A DNA stretch of 64,000 nt from positions 62,001-126,000 of the forward strand of contig CAJIZY010000013.1 of NCBI GenBank assembly GCA_905181965.1, read 5' to 3'. The notes under the pieces were generated by a model, which made no database searches, was not told where the DNA came from, and was given only the letters and a program-made list of their open reading frames with translations. Shown here piece after piece: positions 27,524-36,388 of this stretch (position 1 is the first letter of the stretch; every line of letters begins with the position of its first letter). The translations under genes were made by a program, and so were the position numbers. This DNA comes from Akkermansiaceae bacterium (GTDB taxonomy: Bacteria; Verrucomicrobiota; Verrucomicrobiia; Verrucomicrobiales; Akkermansiaceae).

Positions 27524-28264
27524 ATGACAGTTTTAGCCAAAGGACTTTTCTTACTCGCCAGCCTTCTGGTTCTACAATCATGCTCTACCAGTAGAGCTCC
27601 AAAGCTATCCACTAAACAAGCCATTCTTATCGAGTGGCCTACCATCAAATCCACTATCTTGGCTCAAAGAAAAGTCGGTTATCCAAACTACGATCCAAAA
27701 TGGATCTACGTGGTTGATCCGGCTACCCAGCGGATGAATGTTGTCTCTTTGGAAACTGGTGAAACCTACGAAACCATTCGCTGTGGGACCGGTAAACGCG
27801 GCCTTGGTATTGCACATGCCCAAACTCCCCCTGGTTTCTTTACTATGGGCGGTGTGCGAATTGCTAAAAATGCAGATTCTTCCATTCAAACCGGTGACTC
27901 AAAAAGGGGGGTGAGTGGGATCTATGCCGAGATTCTTTATCCCCCGACCCATTCAGACCCCTCGCTGCGGGGCTATGTTCCAAACGGCGTCGTCATTCAC
28001 TCTTACAATCCCAATGCTAGCGAAATGCTTTACCAGCGCCACGCCCAGCGAAAAATAGGCCGTATTCCCTGCACTACCGGCTGCCCAGTCCCCGAGATCG
28101 ACGAGGCCCCAAGACTAGTCTCCTACCTTAAACAATCAGCCGGCAAGTTCGACCCTACCGCAAACCCGAATTCCCACCTCCAGGCCCTCATTCGCAGTGG
28201 TCAAGTTACCCAATACCAACGAAACCAGCTAGGCGATCCCATCTACATTCTCAATCGCCAGTAG
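27524..28264 (+). CDS. L,D-transpeptidase-like lipoprotein (YkuD_2 type)
   Basis: 246 residues. The N-terminus KGLFLLASLLVLQSC is a signal peptide ending in a lipobox, so the mature protein is probably lipid-anchored. The YkuD-like core has GTGKRGLGIAHAQTPPGFFTMGG, VVIHSYNP and the catalytic-cysteine segment GRIPCTTGCPVPE. The usual motif is S-x-G-C; here it is T-T-G-C. Such enzymes cross-link peptidoglycan through a cysteine, often tied to cell wall remodelling. Whether the threonine matters is open. Confidence 0.82.
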   Translation: MTVLAKGLFLLASLLVLQSCSTSRAPKLSTKQAILIEWPTIKSTILAQRKVGYPNYDPKWIYVVDPATQRMNVVSLETGETYETIRCGTGKRGLGIAHAQTPPGFFTMGGVRIAKNADSSIQTGDSKRGVSGIYAEILYPPTHSDPSLRGYVPNGVVIHSYNPNASEMLYQRHAQRKIGRIPCTTGCPVPEIDEAPRLVSYLKQSAGKFDPTANPNSHLQALIRSGQVTQYQRNQLGDPIYILNRQ

Positions 28265-28281
28265 AAATTGGCGGGATCCGC

Positions 28282-28968
28282 TCAATCCTTTCTTTGGATA
28301 CCTTGGCTTTTCAAAGATTCCCCAGACTCTCGTTTCCCCAGAATTTCGTTCAATACGCGATCTTGTTTCCTCCGCCGTTTTCGAAAAACCCTTTTTTGCT
28401 CCCCTCGGAACCATTTTGCCAATGGAATCAACTGGCCAAAGGCATAACCATCGATGGCGAAGATTTGGCATCTTCCATCCACTTTTACCTGCACGGAAAG
28501 ATTGTCAGGTCGCGCTTCTACAAATACCCAATGCTTGTCGAGCTGTTGCCAAAATTTTTCTAATGCTGCTTCACACTCGGGAGTTAGCCCATGGTGCCAC
28601 ACATATTCTTTGAGCGAGAGAGAAACCTTTCCGTCGAAGTCTGTGATAAGATCCACTTCCAGCACTGGCCCCAAATCTGAATCGACCATTTCATAGGCAT
28701 GAGCCACGAAGTCCCAAGCAGGAGGCCCCACTCGACGAGACAAGACCTGCGAAAAGTGTAACTCTCCCTCATTCTCATGATAATACCACTTTGGACGTAA
28801 GAATCGCGCCACCAAATTTGCCCTCTTCCATCGATCACATTTATGCCATTCCTCGGTCATCAACTTGAGACACCGGTCATTTTTCTCGGGATGGAGATAA
28901 ACCTCACGATGATTCCCATGGGCAAAAGGACGTTGGCCACTCAAACTGATCACTTTTTCAATATCCAT
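28282..28968 (-). CDS. YrbL-family protein
   Basis: 228 residues from ATG 28968 (MDIEKVISLSGQRPFAHGNH). The ATG at 29055 adds a leader with no support. The features match the PhoP-regulated YrbL family, which has a distant protein-kinase-like fold: FAHGNHREVYLHPEKNDRCLKLM at the N-terminus (glycine loop and lysine), and VFVEARPDNLSVQ (like a kinase catalytic loop) followed by FAIDGYAFGQLIPLAKW (like the metal-binding DG). The C-terminus is very basic. Function in cells is not established. It is divergent from the ABC operon at 29062 with 93 bases between. Confidence 0.75.
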   Translation of the reverse strand: MDIEKVISLSGQRPFAHGNHREVYLHPEKNDRCLKLMTEEWHKCDRWKRANLVARFLRPKWYYHENEGELHFSQVLSRRVGPPAWDFVAHAYEMVDSDLGPVLEVDLITDFDGKVSLSLKEYVWHHGLTPECEAALEKFWQQLDKHWVFVEARPDNLSVQVKVDGRCQIFAIDGYAFGQLIPLAKWFRGEQKRVFRKRRRKQDRVLNEILGKRESGESLKSQGIQRKD

Positions 28969-29061
28969 AAACGCCCCGAAATGGCAAGATATCCCCCATT
29001 GCAAATTTTCTCTTTTTTGTAACAGGCCATTTGTCTGCCTGCTATACATACTCACAAAGTC

Positions 29062-30213
29062 ATGTCTTCAAAAACGAAACTCCTTTCTACCATCGCACTC
29101 CTTGTTTTCGCGCTAGCTATCGCGATCTTTTTTATTTTTCGTAATGATAACCCTATTAAAAACGTCCTCACCGCAGAGCAGCTCTCCCGTTTTGAGGAAG
29201 GCATGTTTTATCGGACAATAGTCAGCTCAACAGTTCAGGGACAAGTCGAAGATAGAAATTGGGGTGTCGGGAAGAAAATCACCCTCATTCACGAAGGCGA
29301 GACCGATTTTGTTCGCGAAGTAAAATCCGTTACCAAGGATCATACCGAAGTCGTGGTCGGCTTGGAAATTCTCACAGCCCGCGACCTTGAAGTCAAACTG
29401 GCTCTTGATGACGTGGATCTCCATCTCCCACCGGCGGTCGGCATTCTAGGCAGAGGAGCGCGAAAAATCTTACTTCCCGGCCCGGAAGGTATCGCAATCG
29501 ACATCGCCACTGATCGCGCCGCGGAATGGTTGAAAAGCGACATCAATCGCCAAAAAGTTCTCTCGCGGATTAATTTTGCCGTTAAAGGCATGACCGGGCA
29601 AGGCCTCGAAGAACACCTCCTCGAGGCTAAGCTCCAACCCCTTGAAGCCTATGAAGGTCTTACAGCTGAATACACCTACGAAGCCGGTGAGGGGCTCGTT
29701 GATTTTCAAACTAAGGCCACCCTTTCTAAAGAGAGGGAAGATCGGGTTAAAAACTTTTCAGTCTACAGTGAAGCTTACCTTCTTCCTGATACTGATCCCA
29801 ATGGTCCAGATGAATGGGATGTTGATGTCAAGACCATCGCCCACCTGCTGGCGCCCAGTAACGATCTTGATGTCAGCGGCACCCTGACCTTGAAGCGCGA
29901 TTCAACCTACGGTGATGAAACACGCCTAAAAATCGTGAAAGGTAAGGTTGTCTTTTCCGGCTCCACCGACAAAAACCAAGTGCTCGGAACTTGGGCCGCG
30001 CGCGGCTCCCTTTATTATAACTTGAAGACTCACAGCATTGTCGAAGGCAACCTAACCGGAGAAGTCTCGCTCGAAAGAAAGAGTACTGACCACGTTCTCT
30101 TTGAGAAAAATTTTAAAACTAAACCCAGCTACCGTATCATTATAAAAGGTTACGCTACCAAAGACCCTACCGAAGCCCGCAAAGAAATTACTGGCGAGAA
30201 AACAGAGCGATGA
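29062..30213 (+). CDS. Membrane-anchored hypothetical protein, first gene of the ABC operon
   Basis: 383 residues. One N-terminal helix (LLSTIALLVFALAIAIFFIF) anchors a large extracytoplasmic domain. That domain is beta-rich and polar, with a helical part near 150-185 (DRAAEWLKSDINRQKV). It resembles nothing I can name. The stop overlaps the ABC start (ATGA at 30210), so the gene is coupled to the transporter. It could be a periplasmic adaptor or substrate-handling subunit. Confidence 0.85.
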   Translation: MSSKTKLLSTIALLVFALAIAIFFIFRNDNPIKNVLTAEQLSRFEEGMFYRTIVSSTVQGQVEDRNWGVGKKITLIHEGETDFVREVKSVTKDHTEVVVGLEILTARDLEVKLALDDVDLHLPPAVGILGRGARKILLPGPEGIAIDIATDRAAEWLKSDINRQKVLSRINFAVKGMTGQGLEEHLLEAKLQPLEAYEGLTAEYTYEAGEGLVDFQTKATLSKEREDRVKNFSVYSEAYLLPDTDPNGPDEWDVDVKTIAHLLAPSNDLDVSGTLTLKRDSTYGDETRLKIVKGKVVFSGSTDKNQVLGTWAARGSLYYNLKTHSIVEGNLTGEVSLERKSTDHVLFEKNFKTKPSYRIIIKGYATKDPTEARKEITGEKTER

Positions 30214-31880
30214 TTAAGAGCGCAATTGGTTTGCAAATTGAGGGGCTCACGATTCGTCAGAATGACCTTACGATTCTTGACCACCTCTCACTCCATCTCG
30301 AGGCTGGTTCGCTGACCGGGCTCATCGGACCGAGCGGAGCAGGTAAAACAACCCTACTTCGAACTCTTGGACTGCGCCCCCCCAGCAAAAAGAATAAAGA
30401 TCTCGGAATCGTTTCCATCATTGCAGGAACCGAGGCCACCCGGATTTCTGGAGCCAATCACCAGTCTCTTCTTGAAATTCTATCCTATGTTCCTCAACAA
30501 GATCTTTTCCCGGATTACGCCAAAGTCGGCGAGGTCCTTGAAGAAGCACTGATCTTCTCCGGTCACGATGCCAGTCCTCTTTCAATTCTAGAATCTGTTA
30601 ACCTTTCAAAGGATTTTCTTGGAAAGACTGTTTCGCAACTTTCCGGCGGAGAAAGGCGCCGTCTCTCTCTGGCTCGGGCCCTTTGCTCCGGCCCTCGCAT
30701 TCTTCTACTCGATGAACCCACAAGTGGCCTTGACCTACCGGTAGCCTACGAAGTAATGCAGCTTTTACGGGGGCTTTGTGATCGCCACAAACTAACCATC
30801 GTGGTCACCAGCCATCTACCCGGAACACTTGCAGTTTGCGATCGTGTCCTCGTAATGGAGAAAGGGGGAAGACTGAGAGCGGATTACCAAGATGTCCCAA
30901 CGTGGCTTACCACCACTGCTGAAGCAGATCTATTTGAAAAAAGCACCTCAATTACACCAATCAAATCTTTTGACTATATCGACTCTAATGAGGCCAGTCG
31001 TGATTGGTGGAACCTCCATCACTTCGGAGTGATATTCCGACGCTCTGCCCGCCAGTCTTTCCGTGACTACGGAGCCGCGGGCGTCACCATCATCCTACCC
31101 ATTTTCCTGGCCGGGCTGATCGTATTCGCGCAATCACTTCACGGAAATAACAGCCCTCGCTTCATTAACTTCTTCCTTTCGATCGCAGCTCTATGGATTG
31201 GAATGTCGCTAACGATCCGGGAAATAATTTCAACCCGTGCGCTTTACGCGATTGATGAACTCAGTGGACTTGGGAAATTCTCCTTTTTTTATGCCAAATC
31301 CGCCTTTGCTACCTTAATGGTGCTTTTTAGTACTCTCCTTCTTTGCGTCTCAACTTGGTTCTTTGTTTCGCTTTTTAACATCGACCCAAACGCAGTGGAA
31401 TCTTCGGACTGGTTCGACGCTCGTGACTTCATTTCGCACTTTTTCGTACTAGGAATAGTCTGCTTCTCGGGAACCATGATCGGTCTTTTACTGTCGACCC
31501 TAGCCCGCTCCGAGCGGGGCGCCGTTACCATGATGCCTATCGTTCTCCTTCCCCATGTTCTTCTCAGTAAATACGCCACTGGCTTTGCTGGAGAAGCGAA
31601 CGACGCGCGCCTTACCCATCCCTTCCACAGTCTTGATTTGAATGAGATAGACTACTCCGGCTTCACCTTAATCGAACAAGGGAATTTTTGGAGTAGTCTC
31701 TTCGCCTCCACTCGACACGCCACCTCAGTTTTTGATCAACTGGGTTCCGCTCGATTTTCCTTCAGCCAGATTTTTGGACTGGATTTTTGGGCTTTAATCA
31801 TTCTTGTCACTAGTCAGGCGCTTCTGACTCTCATCATCTTCTGCTATTCCGCAAACTCTGCCATCCGACGAATCAAATGA
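30210..31880 (+). CDS. ABCG-like ABC transporter, ATPase fused to ABC2 permease
   Basis: 556 residues in ABCG order. The nucleotide-binding domain (about 8-230) has Walker A GPSGAGKTTLL, signature LSGGERRRLSLARAL and Walker B ILLLDEPTSGLD with the H-loop at VTSHLPG. The permease (about 265-556) has six or so helices, including TIILPIFLAGLIVFAQSL, INFFLSIAALWIGMSLTIREI, and a loop with YAIDELSG. One copy would form a homodimer. The neighbours in the operon have no family, so the substrate cannot be told. Confidence 0.93.
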   Translation: MIKSAIGLQIEGLTIRQNDLTILDHLSLHLEAGSLTGLIGPSGAGKTTLLRTLGLRPPSKKNKDLGIVSIIAGTEATRISGANHQSLLEILSYVPQQDLFPDYAKVGEVLEEALIFSGHDASPLSILESVNLSKDFLGKTVSQLSGGERRRLSLARALCSGPRILLLDEPTSGLDLPVAYEVMQLLRGLCDRHKLTIVVTSHLPGTLAVCDRVLVMEKGGRLRADYQDVPTWLTTTAEADLFEKSTSITPIKSFDYIDSNEASRDWWNLHHFGVIFRRSARQSFRDYGAAGVTIILPIFLAGLIVFAQSLHGNNSPRFINFFLSIAALWIGMSLTIREIISTRALYAIDELSGLGKFSFFYAKSAFATLMVLFSTLLLCVSTWFFVSLFNIDPNAVESSDWFDARDFISHFFVLGIVCFSGTMIGLLLSTLARSERGAVTMMPIVLLPHVLLSKYATGFAGEANDARLTHPFHSLDLNEIDYSGFTLIEQGNFWSSLFASTRHATSVFDQLGSARFSFSQIFGLDFWALIILVTSQALLTLIIFCYSANSAIRRIK

Positions 31881-33095
31881 GCAAACTCGACCCCATCGAT
31901 AATGGAGTCCGGCGCTTCCGACCGGGATTAATGATGGCACTCTGCGTCTTCGTCTCATTTTGGTCAGTTGCACCAATTTTTTCAAAAGGTTCAAAATAAG
32001 CAGAGTGATTCCGATCCACCCCTCCCAACTACCAAAATCAGCGAAGAGATTGAGAGGATCCGGGGTGACTTGGATCCTCCGCCCACCCCACCATCTATCC
32101 ATCCACTCGAGGGAAACCGCCGGCTCTTTCTCGCTGATGGCTGTCTCTACCGCTATCAGGAGCTCAGCTTTACCCGTAATTTTAGCTATCAACACAATCA
32201 TCCCGGAGCGGTCATTCGCGAAGGTGATCCTTGCCTCTGGAAGCTCGTAGGAATCTCCGGAAAAAAAGATGTTTACCAGATCTTTTGCGCCGACCCTAAT
32301 TTTCCTGATCTTCACGAACACAACCTCACTTACACTCGTTTCCAGGAAGACGGTGTCCCACAGAATGACCATAGTCCCTTTATTACTCTCCATGACCACG
32401 ACTACTGCGAATGGCAGATCCGCAAAGCAGGACCCAAGGACCAATACGAAGTATATTGCCTTAGCGGAAACAGCCCATTTAAAGACGCCAGCCTCGCTTG
32501 GACCGACAAGCAAGAGGATCTCTCCTCAAATTTAATCTCCGCCACCCTCGGAGAAAACGGTAATCCTTCCTGGTGGATTCTCCCAGAAGGACAAAGCCCA
32601 AAAATCCCGCACCGATCCTCTCACATGATTGTCATGAATCGGGGTCGGATTATGCATCAAGACGATTCATTGGAAGATTTTAAAAAACACGGCCCCGAAA
32701 TCTTCCGTGTTCAACTCAAAACAGCCGACGATAAATTTGTGAGAGCTGCGGGAGCGCTTAATTATGTCCAGCTTGTAAAGGCGATTCGTAATTTTGACCC
32801 TGTCGTCAACCACCCTGATTTTCCAGCACTCATTGGGATGAATCCTTTAGCTCTTCTCGAGGGAGATATTTCACTGAAACGTGAAAATCCGATGTTTCCC
32901 TTTATCATCCCGCTCAAAGTGGCGCTCTACCCACATCTCATTCAAGAAATTAAGATGGAGAATACAAAATTTTGGAAAAACGATTGGGAAACCCTTGAGG
33001 ATTTTCAAAGCCACCTCGACGAATCTGATATTGCCGACGGACGCGTCTATCAAGGCACTAGGTTCACCTACATATTTATTTCATGGGACCCATGA
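31877..33095 (+). pseudogene. Membrane-anchored orphan with a CxW internal repeat, one frameshift
   Basis: ATG 31877 overlaps the ABC stop. The frame MSKLDPIDNGVRRFRPGLMM... runs into a hydrophobic anchor (ALCVFVSFWSVAPIF) and stops soon after. Deleting one T of the T6 at 31977-31982 gives FQKVQNKQSDSDPP and continues to 33095 (about 405 residues). An internal ATG at 31968 would make a protein lacking the anchor. The soluble part shows two similar pieces, CLWKLVGISGKKDVYQIFC and CEWQIRKAGPKDQYEVYC, and later PSWWILPEG. This spacing is like beta-trefoil repeats, but that is a guess. The C-terminal half is helical and unassigned. Confidence 0.75.
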
Positions 33096-34378
33096 AGCGG
33101 CTTGCGAGAAAAACGCAGAAGAAGACGCAAACAAACAGTTATAAGCAGATCAGCGAGATGGAACCTAAATTGACCAAATATTGGTTCGCTATCTACGTGC
33201 TCGCCGCCCTGTTAATACTTGGCGGTTTTTTAAATCTCGGCATCCATCTTGGACCAAAATTAGAGATATGGTTATTGGCAAAGCTTGTTCCAGAAGTTTG
33301 GCACTCGGCGGTCGATGACCTCATTCATCGGCTTTTCTTTGAAGAATTTCGGACATTCCTTGTCACCACCGGTTTTGGGCTTGGAATCATTATTGTTGGA
33401 ATGACTCTCTTTCCCCTGAAAGAAAAACTCTCGACGATTTATGAATTAGAACGGTTTCCTGAAATCAAAAAACAACGCCACCCTCCCCTCTGGCGTCAGG
33501 GTTTGGAGGAGGTGAAGCTAGCTTTTCTCTATCTTCTACTACAAGGAATGAGCCTCTTTCTAGCCGTCCAAGGCTATCCTTTTTTAGCGGCTCTTGGCGC
33601 GACTCTCTCAATTGCCTACCTTGTTACCGCGATGGCCTTGGACCATTGTTCACCATTTTTTCAGCGCCGTAATCACAAGATCCATGGCATTATCTGGATC
33701 CTTCTACGGCACGCGCCCTTACGCACTACTCTGCTTGGTCTTATCTGCATCGGTCCCGTTATTATTCTCGAGCGCCACCTTTCAGCGTCACTCGAACCAA
33801 CAGCCGCGATCGCTATTCTCGTCTTTACTGAGGTTCTTGGAATGGCCTGCGCCACTCTTCTTGGGTGTCATCTAGGTTCTGCTCTCCTAAAAAAAGAAAC
33901 TACCCTTTTCAGCCAACATCCTCCAAAATTTTGGACCTTTTCCTACCGGATTACGGTTTGCATTCTCGCCGTTTGGCTCGGAGTATTTTTTAGCTGGTGG
34001 GGAAACGGCATATACACTCATTACCAAATTATGAGATGCCAATACCAACCTCTCTGGAAAAAGACCAAATTCAAGGTCCGAGGAACCAAAGCTCTGATCA
34101 GCCTTCCACTGCGAATTCAAAATGAATCGTCCAAACCCCTCGACGTTGGCAAACTCCAAATTGGCATGGAAGGCGAAGGCATCCTCGACGGAGAGGTCCT
34201 CCTAGCCGGATCAAGCATCCAGACCGGTGAAACCTCTATTGTTTTGTTGAATTTTGAAGCTCAGCTCACGGAGGAAGCGCTTTCGGACCTTCCCCGCTTT
34301 CTCAAAGCCGAATATTCCGCACATCTGAAATTTGAGCCTCCTCTCTCTACGCCAATCACTCTGGAACTTTTTCCGTAA
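33092..34378 (+). CDS. Six-helix membrane protein with C-terminal Ig-like domain
   Basis: 428 residues from ATG 33092, which overlaps the previous stop (ATGA). A basic leader (KRLARKTQKKTQ) precedes about six membrane helices (for example AIYVLAALLILGGFLNLGI, TTGFGLGIIIVGMTLF, LLGLICIGPVIIL, ITVCILAVWLGVFFSWW). A helical middle (YPFLAALGATLSIAYLVTAM, then DHCSPFFQRRNH) is faintly like EI24/CysZ proteins. The last 110 residues look like a periplasmic beta domain (RIQNESSKPLDVGKLQIGMEG). The last gene of the operon. Function unknown. Confidence 0.85.
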   Translation: MKRLARKTQKKTQTNSYKQISEMEPKLTKYWFAIYVLAALLILGGFLNLGIHLGPKLEIWLLAKLVPEVWHSAVDDLIHRLFFEEFRTFLVTTGFGLGIIIVGMTLFPLKEKLSTIYELERFPEIKKQRHPPLWRQGLEEVKLAFLYLLLQGMSLFLAVQGYPFLAALGATLSIAYLVTAMALDHCSPFFQRRNHKIHGIIWILLRHAPLRTTLLGLICIGPVIILERHLSASLEPTAAIAILVFTEVLGMACATLLGCHLGSALLKKETTLFSQHPPKFWTFSYRITVCILAVWLGVFFSWWGNGIYTHYQIMRCQYQPLWKKTKFKVRGTKALISLPLRIQNESSKPLDVGKLQIGMEGEGILDGEVLLAGSSIQTGETSIVLLNFEAQLTEEALSDLPRFLKAEYSAHLKFEPPLSTPITLELFP

Positions 34379-34487
34379 AACGAACCAACTTATTCGAATA
34401 AAACCCACTCTTTTAATGCATTGAGCAAGGATCTAAGGAAAAATTTAGCGGTCACTCAAACAGGTTCAGGACTCAGGGGACGAAATT

Positions 34488-34506
34488 TTAAGAGCAGGAC
34501 TCTTAA
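34488..34506. promoter_or_regulatory. Inverted repeat upstream of the acidic orphan gene
   Basis: TTAAGAG (34488-34494) and CTCTTAA (34500-34506) form a perfect seven-base inverted repeat with a five-base spacer, about 130 bases ahead of the ATG at 34639. It could be an operator. There is no T-run, and no regulator gene is next to it. Confidence 0.3.
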
Positions 34507-34638
34507 CGCCACCCTAGCAAATTCAGACCGTCCGAATCATCAAGATTGACCATCTAACAGGACCGAATAATTGAACTGATTTGGCCATTCATAAAAATTT
34601 TTCTTTTTCCACGAGAAATCCAATTTTAGCGTTCCAGC

Positions 34639-35043
34639 ATGTCCAGCGGAATTAGCGTCGTTTGCGAGCCCGAAATTGAAGATCTTGAGGGTTATTTTGA
34701 GGAATTGGCAGCAGTTTATGAAGAACTGGCTGGCGTAGCCGTTGAACGTATCGTTCGTGGGGAACTTTTCTGTCCAGACAGCGATCTTTCCGAAGAAGAA
34801 GCTGACGCTGCCGGGTATACCAAAGAAGACAAGGCGGTCATGAAAATCATTGTGACCGAAGATTTCCATGACGCCGACGAAGTTTACGATGATATTAATA
34901 CGGCCGCAGATCTAATCCGCACGATGGATGATGAGATTTTTGAGAATGGTAAAGAGGCTCTCATCCAAGATCTCGAAAGCCTCGCCGAAACACTCGAGAT
35001 TCCTGTCGAAGAGAAAGTCACCGTGCAACTTCTCCGAGCGTAA
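34639..35043 (+). CDS. Acidic hypothetical protein, 134 aa
   Basis: A soluble, strongly acidic protein with many Glu and Asp residues and mostly helical composition (EPEIEDLEGYFEELAAVYEEL, quoted in part; DADEVYDDINTAADLIRTM; EALIQDLESLAETLEIP). No signal peptide, cysteine pair or catalytic motif. It stands alone between the ABC operon and a strong terminator. Not a family I recognise. Confidence 0.75.
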   Translation: MSSGISVVCEPEIEDLEGYFEELAAVYEELAGVAVERIVRGELFCPDSDLSEEEADAAGYTKEDKAVMKIIVTEDFHDADEVYDDINTAADLIRTMDDEIFENGKEALIQDLESLAETLEIPVEEKVTVQLLRA

Positions 35044-35070
35044 GTCGGGCAGACAAACAGATTCTAAAAT

Positions 35071-35108
35071 AAAAAGCCGGCCAGTCTCATAACTGTCCGG
35101 CTTTTTTT
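35071..35108. terminator. Rho-independent terminator, bidirectional
   Basis: Arms AAAAAGCCGG-C-CAG and CTG-T-CCGGCTTTTT close around TCTCATAA, with T8 on the plus strand and T5 on the minus strand. It sits 28 bases after the acidic gene's stop. It can also serve the leftward outer-membrane gene ending at 35129. Confidence 0.85.
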
Positions 35109-35128
35109 TGAGGAATTAAGTCGTTCCC

Positions 35129-35707
35129 CTAAAAACGAAAACCGATCGAAAGATCATAAGCGGTAGTATCTTCGACCACAAACTGGTCAGTCAGGAGTGC
35201 AAAATCTTCTCTCCAGAAATGCCTGATACCAACCTGTGCGAAAAAATTCTTTCCAAGCTTAGTTCGGAATCCAGCAAACGCCTGCCCTACAAAATTTCTA
35301 TCGGAATCGACCGAGAAATCAAATGCATCATCTAAGCTAATGCGTTCAATACCACCGCCGACTCCAGCATAAAAAGAAATCGCACTGCTCAACTTAGCTT
35401 CTAATTCGTAATTCAGTGTGAGGTTCGTAAAGCTAATTTCTCCATTCTCGTAATAAGGGACCCCTGCAACATCTAGAAACTCAAGTTCGGCATCATCTGA
35501 ATGGCCTAAAAATTCGACGGATAGAGTATGAGAAACGGCATCGTCCTCGTAAACAGTCCCTCTGAGTTGCAGAAATCCATAACCTTTATCAGGATCTTCC
35601 ATAAATCCCCCACCAAGCATGATCCCGCCATTTATTCCAGCGAACTGAGCCTCGGAAATGGCGGTAAGCCAAACCATTCCCACGATTGTCATTAATGTTT
35701 TTTTCAT
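35129..35707 (-). CDS. Small outer-membrane beta-barrel protein
   Basis: 192 residues with a signal peptide (KKTLMTIVGMVWLTAISEAQ). Alternating beta strands run through the mature part (FTNLTLNYELEAKLSSAISFYAGVGGG, quoted in sense; FVGQAFAGFRTKLGKNFFAQVGIRHF) and the last strand ends with phenylalanine (DLSIGFRF), the usual barrel-insertion signal. OmpW/OmpA-like eight-strand size. It follows a lipoprotein gene by 18 bases, probably in one transcript. Substrate unknown. Confidence 0.8.
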   Translation of the reverse strand: MKKTLMTIVGMVWLTAISEAQFAGINGGIMLGGGFMEDPDKGYGFLQLRGTVYEDDAVSHTLSVEFLGHSDDAELEFLDVAGVPYYENGEISFTNLTLNYELEAKLSSAISFYAGVGGGIERISLDDAFDFSVDSDRNFVGQAFAGFRTKLGKNFFAQVGIRHFWREDFALLTDQFVVEDTTAYDLSIGFRF

Positions 35708-35725
35708 AATTTATTAAGAATTTAT

Positions 35726-36295
35726 TTAGTCTTTCGTCTCATACGAGGATGCCCGAACTGAGGTTGGTTGTGACGATCTATCATTGTGTCCCCAATCATT
35801 CTGGTCATCATCCCATACTTCTTGATCGAGTCCTACCCCCACTCCAATCACTGGAGCGACACCCATTGAGTTTGAGTTTAAAGTAACATGTGCTGGGACC
35901 AACTCCTTGTAGCGATCACGATAGGACTCTGAAGCATCCTTCACCGTATAGATCGTGAATCCAGATTGGCTCTCGAAATTTGGGATTAAGGCGCCCTTTT
36001 CAGCATAGATTTTTGTCTGATTGACTCCTCTCTTAAAACCAACAAGCGCTCCTCCAGCCTCAACAAAATAGCGGTTCCTCGAGCTATAAAAAACCTCCAG
36101 AGTACTCCCCTTAGTGATCAAAACATCACTTCCCAGCACGGTCTTACGGACCGTCTCCCCTGATGGAATCTTCAAATCAGCACTAATGGTCCGAGAGCCC
36201 GAACAACTCGCAAGAAGCAAAACCGATCCAGCAAGGAGGACAAGACGCGAAACGGACACGCTGATTAAAACGGAAGAACCTGAACTTTTATTCAT
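35726..36295 (-). CDS. Hypothetical lipoprotein
   Basis: About 189 residues from ATG 36295. The hydrophobic start ends with the lipobox VLLLASC. The mature part begins SGSRTISADLKIPSG and is beta-rich (KTVLGSDVLITKGSTLEVFYSSRNRYFVEAGG, read as alternating strands). The C-terminus is polar, with WDDDQNDWGHNDRSS. No known family. It is 18 bases ahead of the barrel gene, which suggests the two work together at the outer membrane. Confidence 0.75.
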   Translation of the reverse strand: MNKSSGSSVLISVSVSRLVLLAGSVLLLASCSGSRTISADLKIPSGETVRKTVLGSDVLITKGSTLEVFYSSRNRYFVEAGGALVGFKRGVNQTKIYAEKGALIPNFESQSGFTIYTVKDASESYRDRYKELVPAHVTLNSNSMGVAPVIGVGVGLDQEVWDDDQNDWGHNDRSSQPTSVRASSYETKD

Positions 36296-36388
36296 AGAAT
36301 ATATCAAGTTTTGACTTTTCCATGCTCTATTTCAAAGACAAGAATTTTTCAGGATATCTATCAATTTGGAATTTTCCCAAGCTGAGAT

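Noticed and set aside
34490-34520. GCAGGACTCTTAACGCC, which looks like a piece of a tRNA anticodon arm
   Set aside because: No acceptor stem, D arm or T arm pairs around it.
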